A program made the translations under genes and the position numbers. Of a stretch of DNA of 64,000 nucleotides, positions 25,399-35,120 are shown one piece after another (the first letter of the stretch is position 1; each line of letters starts with the position of its first letter). Below the pieces are notes generated by a model, which saw only the letters and a list, made by a program, of their open reading frames with translations, was not told where the DNA came from and searched no databases. Source of the DNA: Terriglobia bacterium (lineage in GTDB: Bacteria; Acidobacteriota; Terriglobia; Terriglobales; Acidobacteriaceae); contig JAIQFP010000009.1 in NCBI GenBank assembly GCA_020073165.1, forward strand, positions 83,221 through 147,220, written 5' to 3'.

Positions 25399-26886
25399 CT
25401 ACCCTGCGAAATCCTTCGCAAACTCCACCAGACTCCGCACCGCAATCCCCGACGGCCCTTTTGCGATCCAGGGTTTGGCATCCTCCATCCAGGCCGTCCC
25501 GGCGATGTCGAGGTGCAGCCAGGGCGTATCTTCGGCAAATTCCTTCAGAAACATGGCAGCGGTTACTGAGCCGCCCCAGCGGCCGCCGGAGTTAACGATA
25601 TCGGCGATATTGGACTTGATGACTTCTTTGTATTCCTCGTCGAGCGGCAGGCGCCACATCTTCTCGCCGGCTTTGTCCAGGGCGCGCGCGAAGCGCTGGT
25701 ACATCTGGTCGTCGTTGGCGAAAATTCCTGCATTGACATAACCCAGTGCCACCACCACCGCGCCGGTCAGGGTTGCAGCGTCGATCAGGTGAGTGCACCC
25801 GAGCTGGCGGGCGTAGTAGAGGCCGTCGGCCAGCACCAGGCGGCCTTCGGCGTCGGTATTGATGATCTCGATGGATTTACCCGACATGGCAATCTGTACG
25901 TCACCGGGTTTCTGCGCCTTGCCTGAAGGCATGTTCTCCGTGGCGCAGACAATCGCCGTCACTTTGACCCTCGGCTTGAGCAGCGCAATGGCACGCATGG
26001 CGCCGATCATAGCCGCGCCGCCAGCCATGTCGTATTTCATTTTCTCCATGCCGTCGGCCGGTTTGATGGAAATCCCTCCGGTGTCGAAGGTGATGCCCTT
26101 GCCCACCAACCCCAGCACGGGCTTTTCCGGAGCGCCAGCGGGCTCATAGCGCATCACGATCAGAGCCGGCGGTTCGTCCGAGCCCTGGGCCACGCTCCAG
26201 AATGCCCCCATCTTCAGTTCCTTGATCCTGTCCGCACCGTGCACTTCACATTTCAGGCCGACTTCCTGCGACATCTTCCGCGCCCGCTCGGCGAGAATGG
26301 TCGGCGTCATGCGATTGGAAGGCTCGTTCACCAGGTCGCGGGTGAAGTTCTGCGATTCACCGACGATGAGGCCTTCAGCCAAAGCCGCCGCGAGCCGTGC
26401 CTGGTCACCGCGGGCGACGAGGGTCAGCGCATCGATCTTCTGGTCTTTGCGGTCGCTCTTGTAGTAGTCGGGCTCGAAGTTGCCGACGAACGCGCCTTCG
26501 ACGATGGCCCTGACCGCATCCTCCGCGCCGATTCCCTGGGGTGCCAGAAAGGCAAAGCTGCGCACGCCGCGCGTTTTCAGAGCGCGCACAGCGGCACCGG
26601 CGAGCCGGCGCAGTTCGAACGCGGAAAAGGTCTTCGCCTTTCCTCCACCCAACAGCAGCAGGCGCTTGGCCTTTAGCCTGGCGGGACGATGCACGAGTGT
26701 GCACTCAAACATCTTGCCAGTAACTTCGCCGCTGGCGATCACTTCCGCCGCGGCGTCGCGCACCGCGTTGTCGCCGGTCTCGACGGTGACTTCGGTCTTG
26801 TCTTTCTCGCCGCGGTCGAGCACCACCACAGTGAGACACTCGGTTTCAACTTCTGCAGGATTAGCAAGAGATAGATTGGTCTTCAT
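25399..26886 (-). CDS. pepA: Leucyl aminopeptidase (peptidase M17)
   Basis: 495 residues with an N-terminal macro-like domain and a C-terminal M17 catalytic domain. The signature NTDAEGRLVLADGL lies near residues 342-355 and the metal/catalytic segment VGKGITFDTGGISIKPADGM near 262-281, including the catalytic Lys and metal-binding Asp. It forms hexamers that remove N-terminal residues from peptides. Stands alone between convergent 24855-25286 and smpB. Confidence 0.96.
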   Translation of the reverse strand: MKTNLSLANPAEVETECLTVVVLDRGEKDKTEVTVETGDNAVRDAAAEVIASGEVTGKMFECTLVHRPARLKAKRLLLLGGGKAKTFSAFELRRLAGAAVRALKTRGVRSFAFLAPQGIGAEDAVRAIVEGAFVGNFEPDYYKSDRKDQKIDALTLVARGDQARLAAALAEGLIVGESQNFTRDLVNEPSNRMTPTILAERARKMSQEVGLKCEVHGADRIKELKMGAFWSVAQGSDEPPALIVMRYEPAGAPEKPVLGLVGKGITFDTGGISIKPADGMEKMKYDMAGGAAMIGAMRAIALLKPRVKVTAIVCATENMPSGKAQKPGDVQIAMSGKSIEIINTDAEGRLVLADGLYYARQLGCTHLIDAATLTGAVVVALGYVNAGIFANDDQMYQRFARALDKAGEKMWRLPLDEEYKEVIKSNIADIVNSGGRWGGSVTAAMFLKEFAEDTPWLHLDIAGTAWMEDAKPWIAKGPSGIAVRSLVEFAKDFAG

Positions 26887-27055
26887 AGCATTGGTATTCC
26901 AGTATCGTCGGCGGACGGGGAATTGCGCAACTGGGCCCAGCGTGGAAAAGGGAAAATCTGGAATCGCTCGCGGTCCCCCAGGCGGCCCCTAGCCTGAAGG
27001 GGGGCGCAGAAGCCGGAGAAATTCGAGCAGCCCGGAGCAAACAGGGCACGATTTC

Positions 27056-27586
27056 CTATCTTTCCTTGCGGCCTCTGGTGATGGCCTCGCGCGCTTCGCG
27101 ATCGGCGGTGCGCCGGCGCTCGGTCTCGCGCTTGTCCCAAAGCTGCTTGCCCTTGGCCAGGGCAAGTTCAACCTTCACCTTCCCGTTCTTGAAGTACATA
27201 CGGGTGGGGATCAGAGTCAGGCCGCGCTGCTGGGTCTTGCCGACAAGCTTGCGGATTTCCTCTTTGTGCACCAGCAACTTGCGGGTTCGCAGCGGAGCAT
27301 GGTTGAAGATGTTGCCGTGCTCGTAGGGGCCGATATGGCAGTTCAGCAGCCACAACTCCCCATCTTTGATCAGGCCGTACGCATCTTTCAGATTGGTGCG
27401 CCCCGCCCGGACCGACTTGACCTCAGTTCCGGTCAGGGCAACCCCCGCCTCAAATTTTTCCAGCAAGAAATAGTTGTGCGCGGCGATCCTGTTGACAGCG
27501 GCATCTCTTTGCCCGGCGGCGGTGGGATCGCGGCGGGGATTCTTCTCCGGGTTTGACCGAGTTGGATGCGCGGGCTGGCGGGCCAT
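27056..27586 (-). CDS. smpB: SsrA-binding protein SmpB
   Basis: 176 residues. SmpB-specific motifs are NYFLLEKFEAGVALTGTEVK, SVRAGRTNLKDAY and GLTLIPTRMYFKNGKVKVEL; the basic C-terminal tail (LWDKRETERRRTADREAREA) enters the ribosome during trans-translation. An extra 25-30 N-terminal residues rich in Pro/Arg precede the core. No tmRNA gene is visible in the window. Confidence 0.96.
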   Translation of the reverse strand: MARQPAHPTRSNPEKNPRRDPTAAGQRDAAVNRIAAHNYFLLEKFEAGVALTGTEVKSVRAGRTNLKDAYGLIKDGELWLLNCHIGPYEHGNIFNHAPLRTRKLLVHKEEIRKLVGKTQQRGLTLIPTRMYFKNGKVKVELALAKGKQLWDKRETERRRTADREAREAITRGRKER

Positions 27587-27922
27587 GGTGGTGGATAAGT
27601 TATCTCACACGCGGGAACGGGCGTCGAGAAGGCTGGGGAATCGGGTCTTCGGCCGCAGAGTTCGCGGGACGGCCGCAGAGAGTTCAACAACGGAACGACT
27701 GGAAGCAGGGACCCTGGAGCTAGGGGACTTTGACAGAATGGGGACCTGCAACCCTACCGGGATTAGCACTTCTGAGTTTAACTGCTACCACAGCAGTAAC
27801 TTCGGTACCCTACGAAGCGATGCTATAATCGCGCCGCATACATCTTCTTCGGCTGGAATTGAAAGCCCACTCCCCGGGCCTTGGCCGACCCGCAGCCGGA
27901 GACTGTCTGCGAGGGACCATTG
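27587..27922. other. Intergenic region upstream of the secretin gene
   Basis: 336 bases between divergent smpB and secretin. Its right half holds an extended -10 promoter element for the secretin gene at 27824-27829. The left half shows no gene, RNA or strong repeat. Confidence 0.5.
27824..27829 (+). promoter_or_regulatory. Extended -10 promoter of the secretin/pseudopilin genes
   Basis: TGC-TATAAT is a perfect extended -10. The -35 position (around 27801) reads TTCGGT, a poor match, which is tolerated with an extended -10. Transcription would begin near 27836, leaving a leader of about 87 bases. Confidence 0.55.
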
Positions 27923-30229
27923 ATGAAAAGTCTGATTCGCCCGGCGGGTCTCCTATTTCTGGTCTTAGCCATAACCCTGCCTGCCGCCGCCGATAAGGCC
28001 AAGTCCTTATATGAGAAGGGGAAAGACGCCGAGGCGCGGCAGGACTACGAGCAAGCTTTCGAGTACTACAAGCAGGCCTTTGACCTGAAGCCGCAGGACC
28101 TGAAATACCGGACTCCGTTCGAGCGCACGCGGTTTCTGGCGGGGGCCTCAGCCGTCCATCGCGGCGAGTTGCTGCTGGAGTCGGGCAAATTGGAAGAAGC
28201 GCTGGCCGCGTTTCAGAAAGCGGCGAGCATCGATCCCTCCAGCCCGATAGCCCAACAGGAGATCAAACGCACCCGGCAGATGATCGAAGCTGCCAAGGCT
28301 CCGCCTCAAGCCGCCGCGCCGCCTTCTGATAGCGGCCTGCAAAAGCGCTTGGCCGAGGCCGGGGGCCCGGTCGATCTGGCTCCCATCTCCAATGTTCCCA
28401 TCACCCTCAAACTCACCGAAGACACCAAGATGATCTACGAAACGGTGGGTAAGCTGGCCGGAATCAATACGCTGTTCGATCCCGACTACACTTCGCGCCG
28501 CATCAAGATCGAGTTGAACGGGGTAACGCTGCAAGAGGCGCTGGAAATCATCGCGCTGGAGTCGAAAACCTTTTGGCGGCCGGTGACTCCCAACACCATA
28601 TTTGTGGCCAGCGACACCCCCGCCAAACGCAAAGACCTGGAGCAAAGCGTCATCAAGACGTTCTACCTGGCCAATCTCTCTCAGCCCACGGAACTGCAGG
28701 ATGTGGTCAACGCGATGCGCCAGATTCTGGAAATCTCCCGCATTCAGCCCTTGACCTCGCAGGGCGCGCTGGTGGTACGTGGCACCCCCGACCAGATTGC
28801 CCTGGCGCAAAAGCTGGTGAATGACCTGGACCGTGCGAAGCCGGAAGTGATCGTCGAAGTGGCGGTCATGCAAGTGAGCAAGGACAAGCTGCACACCTAC
28901 GGCCTCAATCCGCCCACCAGCGCCACCGTGGCTCTGCAGGACAATTTCACCAGCACCACTGGCACGACCACGGGGAGCACAACCACCACCACAGGCGGCA
29001 CCTCGGGTACGCCCAATCAGATCAATCTGAACCGGCTGGGGAACCTGAACGCCACCGACTTTACGGTTACCATCCCTCCCGCCACCTTGACCGCGATGAT
29101 GAGTGACAGCAGCGTGAAGATCATCCAGAATCCGCAAATTCGGGCGCTGGACGGGCAGAAGGCCACCCTGAAAATCGGCGATCGCGTGCCGGTAGCCACG
29201 GGATCATTCCAGCCCGGTATCGGCGGCGTGGGCATTAACCCGCTGGTGAATACGCAGTTCCAGTATCTCGACGTGGGCGTGAACATCGACATCACGCCCA
29301 AGGTGCACGCCGGGCGTGAAGTGACCCTGAAGGTCTCGCTCGACGTTTCCGCTGTCACCTCCACCACGAACATCGGTGGCATCAACCAGCCAGTGATCGG
29401 GCAGAGAAAGATTGAGCACGAAATTCGCCTGAAAGAAGGCGAGGTCAACCTGCTGGGCGGCATCCTGGAGGACACCACCACCAAGGCATTGAGCGGGATT
29501 CCCGGGCTAGCCTCGGTCCCGATTTTGAAGTACCTGTTCTCGCAGACCAACACTGAACACAAGGAAAACGAAATCGTCTTTGCGCTGATTCCGCACATTG
29601 TGCGTGCACCCGATATCACCGCCTTTAACCAGGAGGCGCTGGATGTAGGCACGGCCAGCGCGATCGATTTGCGCCGCGTGAGCCGGCCGGCGGCACCGGC
29701 GGTGGCGCCCCAAGGACAAACTCCAGGAGCCACCCCGCCTATGGCAGCTCCTCCGGCGCAAGCTCCGGCGCCACCTAACGCGCAGGCAGCGCCGCCACAG
29801 GCAAACCCAGCGGGCCCGGCCAGTTTCATCTTCGATCCGCCCAACGTGAAACAGACGCCAGGATCGACCTTCGCGGTGAATGTCCTGCTCTCCGGCGCGC
29901 AAAACGTGTACTCCGTGCCGCTGCAGGTGAGCTACGACCCCAAGGTGCTGCAGGTCGTGAACGTCTCCAACGGCGGCTTCCTGTCGCAGGATGGCCAGGC
30001 GGTGGCCTTGGTGCACCGCGACGACGATCAGACTGGAACGCTGCAAATCACGGCCACGCGGCCACCGGGCGCAGGCGGAGTCTCCGGGCAAGGCGCCGTG
30101 GTGACTTTGACCTTCCTGGCCAAGGGCAGCGGGCAATCCTCGCTGACCATCTCCAAGGGAGGTGCGCGCGACCCGGGTATGCAGGCGCTGCCGGTTGCGG
30201 GGACGGTGTCGACTGTCGTGATTCAGTAG
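27923..30229 (+). CDS. Secretin-family outer-membrane channel with N-terminal TPRs and C-terminal cohesin-like domain
   Basis: 768 residues from the ATG at 27923 (GAGGGA 6 bases upstream). Signal peptide to about residue 23 (ITLPAAADK). Residues about 25-125 are TPRs (AKSLYEKGKDAEARQDYEQA). Residues about 150-310 are secretin N-domains, and about 400-575 the secretin pore domain (VPVATGSFQPG, GINQPVIGQRKIEHEIRLKEG, LLGGILEDTT). A Pro/Ala/Gln linker (about 590-635) leads to a cohesin-like beta-sandwich (FAVNVLLSGAQNVYSVPLQV, GAVVTLTFLAKG). Two GspG-like genes follow, so a type II secretion or pilus-type machine is likely; its ATPase and platform genes are not here. Confidence 0.88.
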   Translation: MKSLIRPAGLLFLVLAITLPAAADKAKSLYEKGKDAEARQDYEQAFEYYKQAFDLKPQDLKYRTPFERTRFLAGASAVHRGELLLESGKLEEALAAFQKAASIDPSSPIAQQEIKRTRQMIEAAKAPPQAAAPPSDSGLQKRLAEAGGPVDLAPISNVPITLKLTEDTKMIYETVGKLAGINTLFDPDYTSRRIKIELNGVTLQEALEIIALESKTFWRPVTPNTIFVASDTPAKRKDLEQSVIKTFYLANLSQPTELQDVVNAMRQILEISRIQPLTSQGALVVRGTPDQIALAQKLVNDLDRAKPEVIVEVAVMQVSKDKLHTYGLNPPTSATVALQDNFTSTTGTTTGSTTTTTGGTSGTPNQINLNRLGNLNATDFTVTIPPATLTAMMSDSSVKIIQNPQIRALDGQKATLKIGDRVPVATGSFQPGIGGVGINPLVNTQFQYLDVGVNIDITPKVHAGREVTLKVSLDVSAVTSTTNIGGINQPVIGQRKIEHEIRLKEGEVNLLGGILEDTTTKALSGIPGLASVPILKYLFSQTNTEHKENEIVFALIPHIVRAPDITAFNQEALDVGTASAIDLRRVSRPAAPAVAPQGQTPGATPPMAAPPAQAPAPPNAQAAPPQANPAGPASFIFDPPNVKQTPGSTFAVNVLLSGAQNVYSVPLQVSYDPKVLQVVNVSNGGFLSQDGQAVALVHRDDDQTGTLQITATRPPGAGGVSGQGAVVTLTFLAKGSGQSSLTISKGGARDPGMQALPVAGTVSTVVIQ

Positions 30230-30280
30230 AGCAGTCTTTCGCCGCCGGCGCAATTCTCCGGATCGAGTTTGGAAGCCCCT

Positions 30281-30766
30281 ATGCAGTCCGAAATCGGTAT
30301 TGAGAAAACGCGCGTGCGGCGCCCCATGATGCGCGGATTCACGCTCATCGAGTTGATCGTCGCCACCACCATCCTGGTGATCCTGACCGGATTGGCCATA
30401 CCCATGGCGCGGGTCGCCATCAAGCGCGAAAGGGAACACGAGTTGCGGCACGACCTATGGGAGATGCGAGACGCCATCGATCGCTACAAGGATGCCGCTG
30501 ACCGCGGCGCCTTTCAGATCAAGGTGGGAACGGAGGGTTATCCCCCCGATCTCGACACCCTGGTGAAAGGTGTGGATGTGAGCGGAAAGAAGTTGCGCTT
30601 CCTGCGCAAGATTCCGACGGATCCGATGACCGGCAACACTGACTGGGGATTGCGTTCCATGCAAGACGATCCTGATTCGGATTCCTGGGGCGGACAGAAC
30701 GTTTTCGACGTGTTTACGAAATCGCAAGGTGAGGCGCTCGACGGCACCAAGTATAAGGACTGGTAA
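30281..30766 (+). CDS. Type II secretion pseudopilin GspG-like protein 1
   Basis: 161 residues. The prepilin peptidase site is MMRG-FTLIE with Glu at position 5 of the mature protein, followed by the hydrophobic helix LIVATTILVILTGLAIPMAR. The C-terminal part has GspG features: IPTDPMTGNTDWGLRS and a Gly/Asp-rich end. I use the ATG at 30281, with GGAAG 5 bases before it; a TTG four codons upstream is possible. It is 51 bases after the secretin and its TAA directly abuts the next start. Confidence 0.88.
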   Translation: MQSEIGIEKTRVRRPMMRGFTLIELIVATTILVILTGLAIPMARVAIKREREHELRHDLWEMRDAIDRYKDAADRGAFQIKVGTEGYPPDLDTLVKGVDVSGKKLRFLRKIPTDPMTGNTDWGLRSMQDDPDSDSWGGQNVFDVFTKSQGEALDGTKYKDW

Positions 30767-31168
30767 ATGGCAAGACTCCGCAGCAGGCAGAGCCGTGGCT
30801 TCACCCTGATTGAGCTGATGATCGTCATCAGCATGATTTTGATTCTGGTCTCAATCGCGATCCCCGCTTACCGCCAGTCCATCCTGCATGCGAAAGAGGG
30901 AGTGCTGCGGCAGAACCTGTTCACCCTACGGTCGCTGATCTCGCAATACACCCTGGACAAGCAGAAAGCACCGCAGTCCCTCGATGACCTTGTTTCCGCG
31001 GGATACATCAAGCAGATCCCCAACGACCCCATGACTGGCAAGCCCGACTGGGAAGCGGTGCAGGAGGACACCATCTCCTCGCCCGATCAGCAGGAGACTG
31101 GTATCTGGGACGTGAAGAGTTCGTCCAGTGGGGTTTCCAGTGACGGAACGGCATACAACACGTGGTAA
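30767..31168 (+). CDS. Type II secretion pseudopilin GspG-like protein 2
   Basis: 133 residues with prepilin cleavage site SRG-FTLIE and hydrophobic helix LMIVISMILILVSIAIPAYR. The C-terminal region repeats the logic of its neighbour (IPNDPMTGKPDW), which suggests a tandem duplication. The ATG immediately follows the previous stop codon, and AAGGA 7 bases upstream lies inside the previous gene, so the two are translationally coupled. Confidence 0.88.
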   Translation: MARLRSRQSRGFTLIELMIVISMILILVSIAIPAYRQSILHAKEGVLRQNLFTLRSLISQYTLDKQKAPQSLDDLVSAGYIKQIPNDPMTGKPDWEAVQEDTISSPDQQETGIWDVKSSSSGVSSDGTAYNTW

Positions 31169-31271
31169 GAGTACCGAGTACCTTGTACCGAGAAATTTTT
31201 CCCTTTATTTGCCACGGCCCTGAGATTCTCTGGAATTTGAACACTTGCCCGCGAAGCACTACCATTGATTC

Positions 31272-32954
31272 ATGCCGGTTGAAACGGACATTACACCCTC
31301 AACCTACACTCCCATCCGCGCGCCGAGAGGCACCGCCATTTCCTGCAAAGGCTGGCAGCAGGAAGCCGCCATGCGCATGCTCATGAACAACCTCGATGAA
31401 GAGGTGGGGGAGCGGCCGAAGGATTTGGTCGTCTATGGTGGAACCGGCCGCGCCGCGCGCAGTTGGGAGGCCTATCACGCCATTGTCGCGTCGCTGAAGA
31501 GCCTCGAAAACGACGAGACTCTGCTGGTGCAATCCGGCAAGCCGGTGGGCATTTTCAAGACCCACGATTATGCCCCGCGGGTGCTGATCGCGAATTCCAA
31601 TCTGGTCGGGCACTGGTCCAACTGGGAGAAGTTCAACGAACTGGAACGCGCCGGGCTGATGATGTACGGCCAAATGACCGCGGGTTCGTGGATCTACATC
31701 GGCTCGCAGGGAATCGTGCAGGGCACATTCGAGACGTTTTCTGCCGCGGGCGAGAAGCATTTTGCCGGCGATCTGGCGGGCAAGCTGATCGTGAGCGGCG
31801 GCATGGGTGGCATGGGTGGCGCCCAGCCTTTAGCGGCGACCATGGCCGGCGCGGCCTTCTTGGGCATTGATGTTGATCCCGAGCGCATCAAGAAGCGCCT
31901 GAAGACCGGCTACTGCGACTTCATGGTTACGACGCTGGACGAGGCGCTGCGGATCCTGAAGAACGCCGTGCGCAAGAAAGAAAATGTTTCCGTCGGGCTG
32001 GTGGGGAACTGTGCCGACATCATTCCCGAGCTGGCCGAACGCGGTGTCGTGCCCGACATTCTGACCGATCAGACCTCGGCCCACGATCCACTCAACGGCT
32101 ATGTCCCCAACGGCATCACGTTCGAGGAGGCCCTTGAACTACGCAAGCGCGATCCGCACGCCTACCAGGAGCGCTCGCTGGACGCCATGGCCCGCCATGT
32201 CGAAGGCATGTTGCGCCTCCAGAAGATGGGCTCGGTGACGTTTGATTACGGCAACAACATTCGCACCTTCGCCTTCCAGCGCGGCGTGAAGAGCGCCTAC
32301 GACTTCCCGGGATTCGTGCCGGCATACATCCGCCCGCTGTTTTGCGAGGGCCGAGGCCCGTTCCGCTGGGTGGCGCTCTCAGGCGAGCCGTCGGACATTC
32401 ACGTTACTGACGATCTGGTGCTGGAGTTGTTCCCGGACAACCGCATTCTCCGCCGCTGGATTGACCTTGCCCGCAAGCGCATCAAGTTTCAGGGCCTGCC
32501 GGCACGCATCTGCTGGCTGGGATACGGGGAGCGAGCCCAGTTCGGCCTCGCTATGAACGACTTGGTAAAGAAGGGCAAGATCAAAGCGCCGATTGTGATT
32601 GGACGCGATCATCTCGATTGCGGCTCGGTGGCGTCCCCGTTCCGCGAGACAGAAAGCATGAAAGACGGCAGCGATGCGGTCGCCGACTGGCCGATTCTGA
32701 ACGCGCTGATCAACACCGCGGCCGGTGCCTCGTGGGTGTCGGTCCACAACGGCGGAGGCGTTGGTATCGGCTACTCGCTGCACGCCGGGCAAGTCACAGT
32801 CGCCGACGGCACCGAGATGATGGCCAAGCGCATCGAGCGCGTGCTGACCACCGATCCGGGGATGGGCGTGATTCGGCATGTGGATGCAGGGTATCCGGAG
32901 GCAGTGGAATTCGCCGACAAGACCGGTGTGACGGTCCCGATGAGAAAACAATGA
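31272..32954 (+). CDS. hutU: Urocanate hydratase
   Basis: 560 residues, full-length urocanase. Typical stretches are [53 protein letters not shown] and [18 protein letters not shown]. It converts urocanate to imidazolone propionate with tightly bound NAD. hutI follows 66 bases later. hutH (histidine ammonia-lyase) is not in the window. Confidence 0.97.
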   Translation: MPVETDITPSTYTPIRAPRGTAISCKGWQQEAAMRMLMNNLDEEVGERPKDLVVYGGTGRAARSWEAYHAIVASLKSLENDETLLVQSGKPVGIFKTHDYAPRVLIANSNLVGHWSNWEKFNELERAGLMMYGQMTAGSWIYIGSQGIVQGTFETFSAAGEKHFAGDLAGKLIVSGGMGGMGGAQPLAATMAGAAFLGIDVDPERIKKRLKTGYCDFMVTTLDEALRILKNAVRKKENVSVGLVGNCADIIPELAERGVVPDILTDQTSAHDPLNGYVPNGITFEEALELRKRDPHAYQERSLDAMARHVEGMLRLQKMGSVTFDYGNNIRTFAFQRGVKSAYDFPGFVPAYIRPLFCEGRGPFRWVALSGEPSDIHVTDDLVLELFPDNRILRRWIDLARKRIKFQGLPARICWLGYGERAQFGLAMNDLVKKGKIKAPIVIGRDHLDCGSVASPFRETESMKDGSDAVADWPILNALINTAAGASWVSVHNGGGVGIGYSLHAGQVTVADGTEMMAKRIERVLTTDPGMGVIRHVDAGYPEAVEFADKTGVTVPMRKQ

Positions 32955-33020
32955 ACGTCCGCGACCAAACTCTTCATGCCTCTGTCTCTCCGTGGTGGAT
33001 GTTCTGCACCCGTGGCAACC

Positions 33021-34313
33021 ATGCGTGAATCATCAGCACTGCTTCTGGTCAACATCGGACAGCTTCTCACCCTGCGCTCCAGTCGCGCCGGCCCGCGCCG
33101 CGGACTCGACCTTGGCGACCTCGCAATCATCGAAGACGCCGCGGTCCTCTGCCTGGGCGGCAAGATCGTCTCAGTGGGCAAAGCGAAAGACGCCCTGCGT
33201 GATCCCTGGCTGAGGAAGAACCGCAAGAAAGTCATCGAGATCGACTGCGAAAGACAGGTGGTTCTGCCCGGGTTTGTTGATTCCCACACGCATCCTGCGT
33301 TCATCTCACCCCGGTTGGTGGACTTCGAGAAGCGCATCTCGGGTGCAACTTACGAAGAAATTGCCGAGGCCGGTGGCGGCATCCGCTCCAGCGTCGAAGG
33401 CGTGCGCAAGGCGGGGAAGAACCAGCTGGCGGAGAAAGTCCTGGACGCCCTGCACGAGATGGCTGAACAAGGCACGACCACGGTGGAGGCCAAGTCCGGT
33501 TACGGACTCAACGTCGAGTCCGAGTTGAAGTCCCTCGAAGCGATTCGCGACGCGGCTGCCCGCTGGCCCGGAACCGTCGTGAGCACGCTGCTCGGCGCCC
33601 ATGTTGTGCCCCGAGAATTCCAGGGCAAGTCCGATAAGTACGTAAACGAAATCTGCGCGAAGATGATTCCGCAGGCCGCCAAACGCAAGCTGGCCCAGTT
33701 TGTGGACGTGTTCACCGACCGGGGAGCGTTTTCCGCCGAAGACACGGAGAAGATTTTTGAGTGCGCCGCGAAACACGACTTGGGCGTGCGCGCCCACGTT
33801 TGTCAATTAAACGAGACTGTGCTCTGGCCACTGTTACGTTTTCACCCGGCATCGTTTGACCACATGGACCACGTCAACGAAGACGACATCCCGCAACTGG
33901 CGAAGCGCGACACGATCGCCACGCTGGTGCCCGGAGCGAACTACTTTCTTGGGCTGGACAGATTTCCGCCGGCGCGAAAATTGATTGACGCCGGCGTGCC
34001 GGTCGCGTTGGCCACCGATTACAACCCAGGAAGTTCACCCACCTCCAGCATGCCCTTTGTACTTTCCCTGGCGTGCACCCACATGAAAATGTCGCCGGCC
34101 GAGGCGATTGCCGCGGCCACCCTCAACGGCGCCTGGGCACTGCGCCTGCAAGCGAGGAAGGGCTCGATCGAGCCGGGGAAGGATGCGGATCTGGCGGTGT
34201 TTGAGACCAGGGACTATCGCGAGATTGCCTACTGGTTCGCCTCGAACCGGTGTGCGTTTACGGTTCTGAATGGGACGACGGTTGCGTCCGGTGGCTCGGG
34301 CGAAGTGGAGTAA
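33021..34313 (+). CDS. hutI: Imidazolonepropionase
   Basis: 430 residues from the ATG at 33021 (MRESSALLLVNIGQLLTL). Amidohydrolase-fold enzyme of histidine breakdown; zinc ligands in GFVDSHTHPAF, and the downstream RAHVCQLNET and LATDYNPGSSPTSSM motifs are present. The frame is open to an ATG at 32976, but those extra 15 residues come from sequence that does not look coding. Product of hutU is its substrate, consistent with the order. Confidence 0.95.
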   Translation: MRESSALLLVNIGQLLTLRSSRAGPRRGLDLGDLAIIEDAAVLCLGGKIVSVGKAKDALRDPWLRKNRKKVIEIDCERQVVLPGFVDSHTHPAFISPRLVDFEKRISGATYEEIAEAGGGIRSSVEGVRKAGKNQLAEKVLDALHEMAEQGTTTVEAKSGYGLNVESELKSLEAIRDAAARWPGTVVSTLLGAHVVPREFQGKSDKYVNEICAKMIPQAAKRKLAQFVDVFTDRGAFSAEDTEKIFECAAKHDLGVRAHVCQLNETVLWPLLRFHPASFDHMDHVNEDDIPQLAKRDTIATLVPGANYFLGLDRFPPARKLIDAGVPVALATDYNPGSSPTSSMPFVLSLACTHMKMSPAEAIAAATLNGAWALRLQARKGSIEPGKDADLAVFETRDYREIAYWFASNRCAFTVLNGTTVASGGSGEVE

Positions 34314-34388
34314 GTCAAGACTGGCGCAGTGCAACCTGACTCCTGGCCAGTGCGGTGCTGGTCCATCCACGGCTCTACTCCGCAATCG

Positions 34389-34418
34389 TTGAGGGAATCC
34401 TGCCAGGGTTGCTATAAT
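34389..34418 (+). promoter_or_regulatory. Promoter of tRNA-Phe
   Basis: TTGAGG at 34389-34394 (-35), an 18-base spacer and TGC-TATAAT (-10 at 34413-34418, perfect and extended). Transcription would start near 34425, about 110 bases before the mature tRNA. Confidence 0.65.
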
Positions 34419-34535
34419 CGGGTCTGCTCCATACGCTCCCAGCGTTGCTGATTGTCTGTCGGCAATCCCGCCACAGTCCCAGCGTGTCGCAGACGACTCG
34501 CGCGGTGTCGGCGGCCGAGCTGTGGGCTCGAACGT

Positions 34536-34611
34536 GGCCAGGTAGCTCAGGTGGTAGAGCGCAGCCCTGAAAAGGCTGGCGTCGGCGGTTCAACTCCGTC
34601 CCTGGCCACCA
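34536..34611 (+). tRNA. tRNA-Phe (GAA)
   Basis: A complete 76-base cloverleaf: acceptor GGCCAGG/CCTGGCC, D stem GCTC/GAGC, anticodon stem CAGCC/GGCTG with loop CTGAAAA (anticodon GAA), T stem GGCGG/CCGTC with one G-U pair and loop TTCAACT, discriminator A, and an encoded CCA at 34609-34611. Confidence 0.96.
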
Positions 34612-34986
34612 TGTCTTTCAGCGACCTGCTCATCCCCGTCTCCCTCGTTTTGCGTCCAATTCAGCAGCCATCCTCACCGTATTGCATGGGCCTGACGGCA
34701 AAACCTTTGCCGTCCTTTACGTCGATCCCGGGAAGCAGGAAGTGTTCATGTTTCGGGGACACGCTTCTGGGTTCCACTGCCTGGAACGGGTGTGCTCAAT
34801 GTGGGCCTATCTGTTCGTGCCCCTTTGAAACTTCACTGTGACAGACTTTCTATCCACAGCAGAAGGTGGCCCTATATCCGCTTTCCCGGCCTATGCTGAT
34901 GTCACTACCAGCGATCGTCATCACAACTGAAATAAATGTATCGGGAGTGGTGTACATAACATCTTGTCTGGGAAAGGAGGGAGGTC
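34612..34986. other. 375-base stretch after tRNA-Phe, probable gene remnants
   Basis: No intact gene. One frame at about 34660-34831 reads as protein-like sequence without a start codon (ILTVLHGPDGKTFAVLYVDP, then KQEVFMFRGHASGFHCLERV, ending at a TGA), which looks like the tail of a small lost gene. The right end carries an excellent ribosome binding site for the 28-codon frame that follows. Confidence 0.35.
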
Positions 34987-35073
34987 ATGATTCTCGGATT
35001 GACAACCTCGGCATTCACCTTTGTGCATGTGTTGCTGAGCCTGGTGGGAATCGGCTCAGGGTTCGTGGTCTAA
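34987..35073 (+). pseudogene. 28-residue membrane-protein N-terminus, probable remnant
   Basis: MILGLTTSAFTFVHVLLSLV and eight more residues to a TAA. The Shine-Dalgarno AAGGAGGGAGG, 6 bases upstream, is near perfect. The segment is one hydrophobic helix and, as I recall, matches the beginning of longer acidobacterial membrane proteins of unknown function, so I read it as a truncated gene. It could instead be a genuine small membrane protein. Dps starts 47 bases further on. Confidence 0.4.
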
Positions 35074-35120
35074 CCGCTCGCCATACACCAACAATCTACT
35101 GAACAGGAAGGAGAAGTCCA

